Shown: positions 39,945 to 42,264 of the stretch, piece after piece
Layout of the letters: each line of letters opens with the position of its first letter
Numbering within the stretch: the first letter of the stretch is position 1
From: an uncultured Myxococcales bacterium
Lineage (GTDB): Bacteria; Myxococcota_A; UBA9042
Assembly (NCBI GenBank): GCA_903955385.1
Contig: CAJBNH010000163.1
Coordinates: 1 to 42,264, forward strand
DNA length: 42,264 nucleotides
Direction of reading: 5' to 3'
Position numbers and translations under genes: made by a program
Notes under the pieces: model-generated
The model's database searches: none
The model's input: only the letters and a program-made list of their open reading frames with translations
Told to the model about the DNA's origin: nothing

Positions 39945-41117
39945 CTAACCGCCCCCGCCGGGCTCGAGGACGCCTCCCGCCTGCAACCTGGCCAGAAACT
40001 CAGCAACCGGCAGCACTTCCACCTCGCCGAACCGCATCGCCACGTCGCCCCCGTACACGCAATAGGCGCGTGCGAGCAGGCCCGTCGCGAGCAGCGCGTT
40101 CAGCCCGGACAAGTACTCGGGCCGCCATCGGGCCGACGCCTTGACCTCTATCGCCACATGGTGGTCGCCTCGGCTCCAAACGAAGTCGACCTCGACCCCT
40201 TGGGGCGTGCGCCAGTACGAGAGCCGACCGCCGGTCCGCGCGACCTCCTGATAGGCACGCAGCTCGTGCAGCAGCCATGTCTCGAGCAGCGAGCCCCGCT
40301 CCTCGGCCGTGATGGGGTCGCGGACCCGGCCGGTGAGGGTGCGAACCACTCCCGTGTCGAAGAAGAAGAACTTCGGATGGCCGGTTTCGCGAACACGGAC
40401 CCGGGGTTGCCAGCTTGGCAGCCAGACCCCCAGCATCGTCTCGGTCAGCACGTCGAACCAGCCCTGGACGGTTGGCCGGGCGACCCCCGCATCGCGAGCC
40501 AGGCTGGCTACGTTGACGACCTGGGCGTTGGCCAAGGCAGCGACGTCCAGGAAGCGCGTGAAGGCGTCCAAGCTGCGCACGGCGGCCTCGGCGCGGATTT
40601 CCTGGGACAGATACCCAGCCACGTAAGCCTCGAGCAGATCCACGCGACCCTCGGTGCCCCCCGTGGCCTGCACGGCGGGGAGGCCGCCGAAGCGGAGCAC
40701 GCGGTCGAGGTCGAAGTCGGCGCCCAACTCACGTGCGGTCAAGGGGTGGAAGCTGCGCTGAACGGCCCGGCCTGGCAGAAGGTTGACCTCGCCGCGCCGA
40801 AGCTTGCGTGCGCTGGAACCGGTCAGGGCGTAGCGGATGTCTTGACCACGTTCGGTGATCAGCGCCTGGACTTCGTTGACCAGGCCCGGAAAGCGCTGGA
40901 CCTCGTCGACCACGACCCAGGTTCCGGCAGGAAGGGCCAGGACCTCTGCGCGAAACACCTCTGGCGCACGCATCAGCCGCCACAGTTCGGCATCGTGAAC
41001 GAGGTCGTACCATCTCGCATCTGCCAAGACGCGCCGCAGCCAGGTCGTCTTGCCGCTGCCACGCGGACCGAGCAGAAAGAAGGAATGATCTGGGAGTGTT
41101 GCAATACGTGTATACAT
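39945..41117 (-). CDS. AAA family ATPase with DUF4143 C-terminal domain
   Basis: The 390-residue protein has Walker A GPRGSGKTT (residues 17-25) and Walker B WVVVDEVQRFPGLV near residue 69. An arginine-finger region follows (YALTGSSARKLRRGEVNLLP), then a winged-helix segment and a C-terminal DUF4143 domain with nuclease-like YWRTPQGVEVDFVWSRGDHH and AIEVKAS. This is the common solitary ATPase family found near toxin-antitoxin and mobile genes; its role is not established. The promoter places the transcript start at or next to the ATG at 41117, so the message may be leaderless; ATG 41126 lies inside the -10 region. It is divergent from the nucleotidyltransferase gene. Confidence 0.82.
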   Translation of the reverse strand: MYTRIATLPDHSFFLLGPRGSGKTTWLRRVLADARWYDLVHDAELWRLMRAPEVFRAEVLALPAGTWVVVDEVQRFPGLVNEVQALITERGQDIRYALTGSSARKLRRGEVNLLPGRAVQRSFHPLTARELGADFDLDRVLRFGGLPAVQATGGTEGRVDLLEAYVAGYLSQEIRAEAAVRSLDAFTRFLDVAALANAQVVNVASLARDAGVARPTVQGWFDVLTETMLGVWLPSWQPRVRVRETGHPKFFFFDTGVVRTLTGRVRDPITAEERGSLLETWLLHELRAYQEVARTGGRLSYWRTPQGVEVDFVWSRGDHHVAIEVKASARWRPEYLSGLNALLATGLLARAYCVYGGDVAMRFGEVEVLPVAEFLARLQAGGVLEPGGGG

Positions 41118-41124
41118 AGGCAGC

Positions 41125-41153
41125 ATTATGCGTTGCAAATCGCTACCGGTCAA
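41125..41153 (-). promoter_or_regulatory. ATPase promoter, apparently giving a leaderless transcript
   Basis: On the minus strand TTGACC (41153-41148) and CATAAT (41130-41125) are 17 bp apart. Counting seven bases from the -10 hexamer puts +1 at about 41118, one base before the ATG at 41117-41115, and there is no room for a Shine-Dalgarno sequence. Confidence 0.6.
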
Positions 41154-41161
41154 TACGGGCT

Positions 41162-41320
41162 TTGCGTGGACTTGCCCGCGACGAGGAGCGAGACGTAGCT
41201 CGCATAGAAGTGGATGTTCTAAATAGAGAAGTCGCCGGACTTCGCCGTCAGGTGGCGCGACACGGCATCGCCGGGATGACCGGTCGCCGACCACGTATGT
41301 CCTCGAAATCACGTCGATGA
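41162..41320 (+). other. possible relic reading frame between the ATPase and nucleotidyltransferase genes
   Basis: An open frame of about 52 codons (stop at 41318-41320) reads LARDEERDVARIEVDVLNRE then VAGLRRQVARHG, which looks like a short charged coiled coil. It has only a TTG start and no ribosome-binding site. It may be a decayed gene end or chance. The rest of 41321-41377 shows nothing recognised. Confidence 0.25.
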
Positions 41321-41377
41321 TCCGTTCGCGGATGCGCCCCGGCTGCGCGGTCTCTACCCCTGGCGACCCGTTGCCCC

Positions 41378-41383
41378 TATACT
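41378..41383 (+). promoter_or_regulatory. possible -10 element of the nucleotidyltransferase gene
   Basis: TATACT lies 32 bp before the ATG at 41415 and is the best -10 match nearby. No good -35 is present at 17 bp, so this is weak. Confidence 0.3.
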
Positions 41384-41414
41384 GCGCTGGCCTCGCCCGG
41401 CGGTGGAGCGGACC

Positions 41415-41732
41415 ATGAGCGAAGAACAGTTGCTGGCAGAAGTCGTCCAACGCACGCTGACCATCTTCCCTGACGCCCGCATCGTTCTCTTTGGATCACG
41501 CGCCAGTGGGCAAGGGCGTGCCGACAGTGACTACGACCTCGCCATCGTGGCGCCGGGTGCGCGGCCTGGGCCAGGTGCTGGCGCGCGCTTGCGTCTTGCC
41601 CTGTACGGCCTGGGCGTCGGGCTAGACCTCGTGCTCGCGACGCCGGCAGAGTGGGAGGCGATGCTCGCCGCCGGGAATTCCGTTGCGAGTGAGGCGCAGG
41701 CGCGCGGTCGGGTGCTCCATGCGGCGGCATGA
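41415..41732 (+). CDS. MNT-type minimal nucleotidyltransferase (MntA-like)
   Basis: The 105-residue protein has the nucleotidyltransferase motif FGSRASGQGRADSDYDLAIV (residues 32-51), the GSx10DxD pattern with both Asp residues, and the third Asp in GLDLVLAT. Such small enzymes usually pair with an adjacent HEPN protein; MntA antitoxins inactivate HepT by AMPylation. All catalytic positions look intact. GGAGCGGACC precedes the ATG at 41415, preferred to the in-frame start at 41403. The HEPN-like partner starts inside the end of this gene but is cut short. Confidence 0.82.
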   Translation: MSEEQLLAEVVQRTLTIFPDARIVLFGSRASGQGRADSDYDLAIVAPGARPGPGAGARLRLALYGLGVGLDLVLATPAEWEAMLAAGNSVASEAQARGRVLHAAA

Positions 41733-41925
41733 CGACGTGCACGTGGCGCCTTGGTTGGCCTTGGCCATCGCCGACCTCCAAATGGCCGAATTCGTGCTCC
41801 AACAGGCCGCGCCGACGCAGGCGCCGCCGCGGGGTCGACGGCCGCCGGGCAGCCACGACCCGCAGACACAGTGCGCCCCTGCCATGCATGGTTTGTCCTC
41901 TCTGACAGGAACCTCGGCGCGGTGA
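41719..41925 (+). pseudogene. truncated HEPN-like partner of the nucleotidyltransferase
   Basis: The ATG at 41719 overlaps the end of the nucleotidyltransferase gene by 14 bases, as in MNT/HEPN pairs. The start MRRHDDVHVAPWLALAIADL and the following QMAEFVLQQAA resemble helix 1 of a HEPN domain (a WL-x4-DL-xAExxL pattern). The frame has only 68 codons and its last codons lie in the 219-bp repeat that begins at 41905. The later HEPN helices and the RX4-6H motif are absent in all three frames. The residues between 35 and 60 no longer look HEPN-like, so decay may have begun before or with insertion. Assignment is tentative. Confidence 0.5.
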
Positions 41926-42123
41926 CATCCTGTCGATCGCTGGTTGTGGTCCATACAGATCCATACCTTACGTGGACCGTAGGCGGGCGGCCGGCCTGGC
42001 CGATCCACCCACCATTGAAATGGTGGGCTATCAGTTGAGAAGCCCGCCTTCGCGGGCTGCCTGGCCGCTGAGCCCACGAAGGTGGGCTTCCCGTGTGATA
42101 GCCCAGGGTTTCTAACCCTGGGT
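41905..42123 (-). repeat. 219-bp structured dispersed repeat, copy B
   Basis: Reverse-complement copy of 19596-19814. The hairpin CCAGGGTT/AACCCTGG at its right end is perfect here, where copy A has one mismatch. The other hairpins and the GGGCTAY-N6-RGAAGYC modules are kept. The left boundary falls in the HEPN-like frame and the right boundary lies about 40 bp before the promoter of the next gene. Confidence 0.9.
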
Positions 42124-42164
42124 CTGGAGTTTGTACAGAAGCCCCTAGGCGCGTACATAGAACA

Positions 42165-42193
42165 TTGACGTACAAGTAGACTTTGGCTAAGCT
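42165..42193 (+). promoter_or_regulatory. candidate promoter of the partial gene at the window end
   Basis: TTGACG (42165-42170) and TAAGCT (42188-42193) are 17 bp apart, about 30 bp before the ATG at 42221. Confidence 0.5.
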
Positions 42194-42220
42194 GCAAGCC
42201 TCAACGCGTGGAGGCTTTGC

Positions 42221-42264
42221 ATGAACCCGAAGCTCGACAACACAGACGTCCTTGAGGTGATGGA
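42221..42264 (+). CDS. start of a gene cut by the window end
   Basis: An ATG preceded by GTGGAGG at 8 bases opens a frame reading MNPKLDNTDVLEVM to the window edge. The good ribosome-binding site and promoter make a real gene likely, but 14 codons do not allow identification. Confidence 0.5.
   Translation, partial: MNPKLDNTDVLEVM

Noticed and set aside
1-42264. tRNA, rRNA and riboswitch genes
   Set aside because: I looked for cloverleaf-like and conserved rRNA segments and saw none; the structured repeats lack tRNA features such as the T-loop sequence and CCA end.

Overview
The window is a GC-rich chromosomal stretch with dense, mostly bacterial-type genes. The best clues to its origin are a small secreted protein ending in a MYXO-CTERM-like sorting tail, several Asp/Thr/Pro- and Cys-rich lipoproteins, a membrane-tethered Ser/Thr protein kinase, and LexA-type operators close to the motif reported for Myxococcus xanthus. 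I therefore infer a member of the Myxococcota or a related deltaproteobacterial lineage. No rRNA, tRNA, CRISPR array, prophage or complete insertion sequence was seen.

Layout. 1-122 is a 16-bp tandem repeat. 174-1691 is imuB, a catalytically degenerate Y-family polymerase subunit. 1827-7533 is an rseC-like gene followed by the complete Rnf electron-transport complex in the order rnfC-D-G-E-A-B. Next come a GT-C type membrane glycosyltransferase (7727-9352), a methyltransferase (9425-10528, minus), a small conserved protein and the MYXO-CTERM-like protein. A hipBA toxin-antitoxin pair (11754-13324) faces a minus-strand three-gene envelope operon (13342-15091). A DUF559 nuclease-fold gene sits in a 47-bp inverted-repeat cassette (15346-16003). 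The SOS polymerase gene dnaE2 follows (16238-19492). The right half holds surface proteins (a TPD-repeat lipoprotein, a mosaic P-domain/fibrinogen-like protein and a VWA lipoprotein), the kinase, a five-gene LolCDE/MacB-like operon with LolA-like and beta-barrel genes (27257-33713), an NCS1 transporter, an outer-membrane protein, and two duplicated-module Cys-rich lipoproteins around an ankyrin-like protein. The end carries a DUF4143-type ATPase, a nucleotidyltransferase with a broken HEPN partner, and the first codons of a partial gene.

How the genes connect. imuB and dnaE2 are about 16 kb apart, but both carry the same palindrome (ACTGAAC-N4-GTTCAGT) between -35 and -10-like hexamers, so they look like a split SOS mutasome. 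The Rnf genes form one tightly packed operon for ion-coupled ferredoxin:NAD+ electron transfer. The ABC/LolA-like/barrel genes form a probable envelope-trafficking unit.

The most unusual non-coding content is a family of hairpin elements. A 219-bp repeat occurs twice in opposite orientation (19596-19814 and 41905-42123). A distinct 258-bp element with 27-bp terminal inverted repeats lies at 36214-36471. All share a fixed-spacing module, GGGCTAY-N6-RGAAGYC, leading into a hairpin. One 219-bp copy ends exactly where a HEPN-like reading frame is cut short. Many genes are preceded by TTGnnn-like and TAnnnT-like hexamers exactly 17 bp apart, and these support several of the chosen start codons. 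All functions are read from sequence patterns only; no database search or folding was run.
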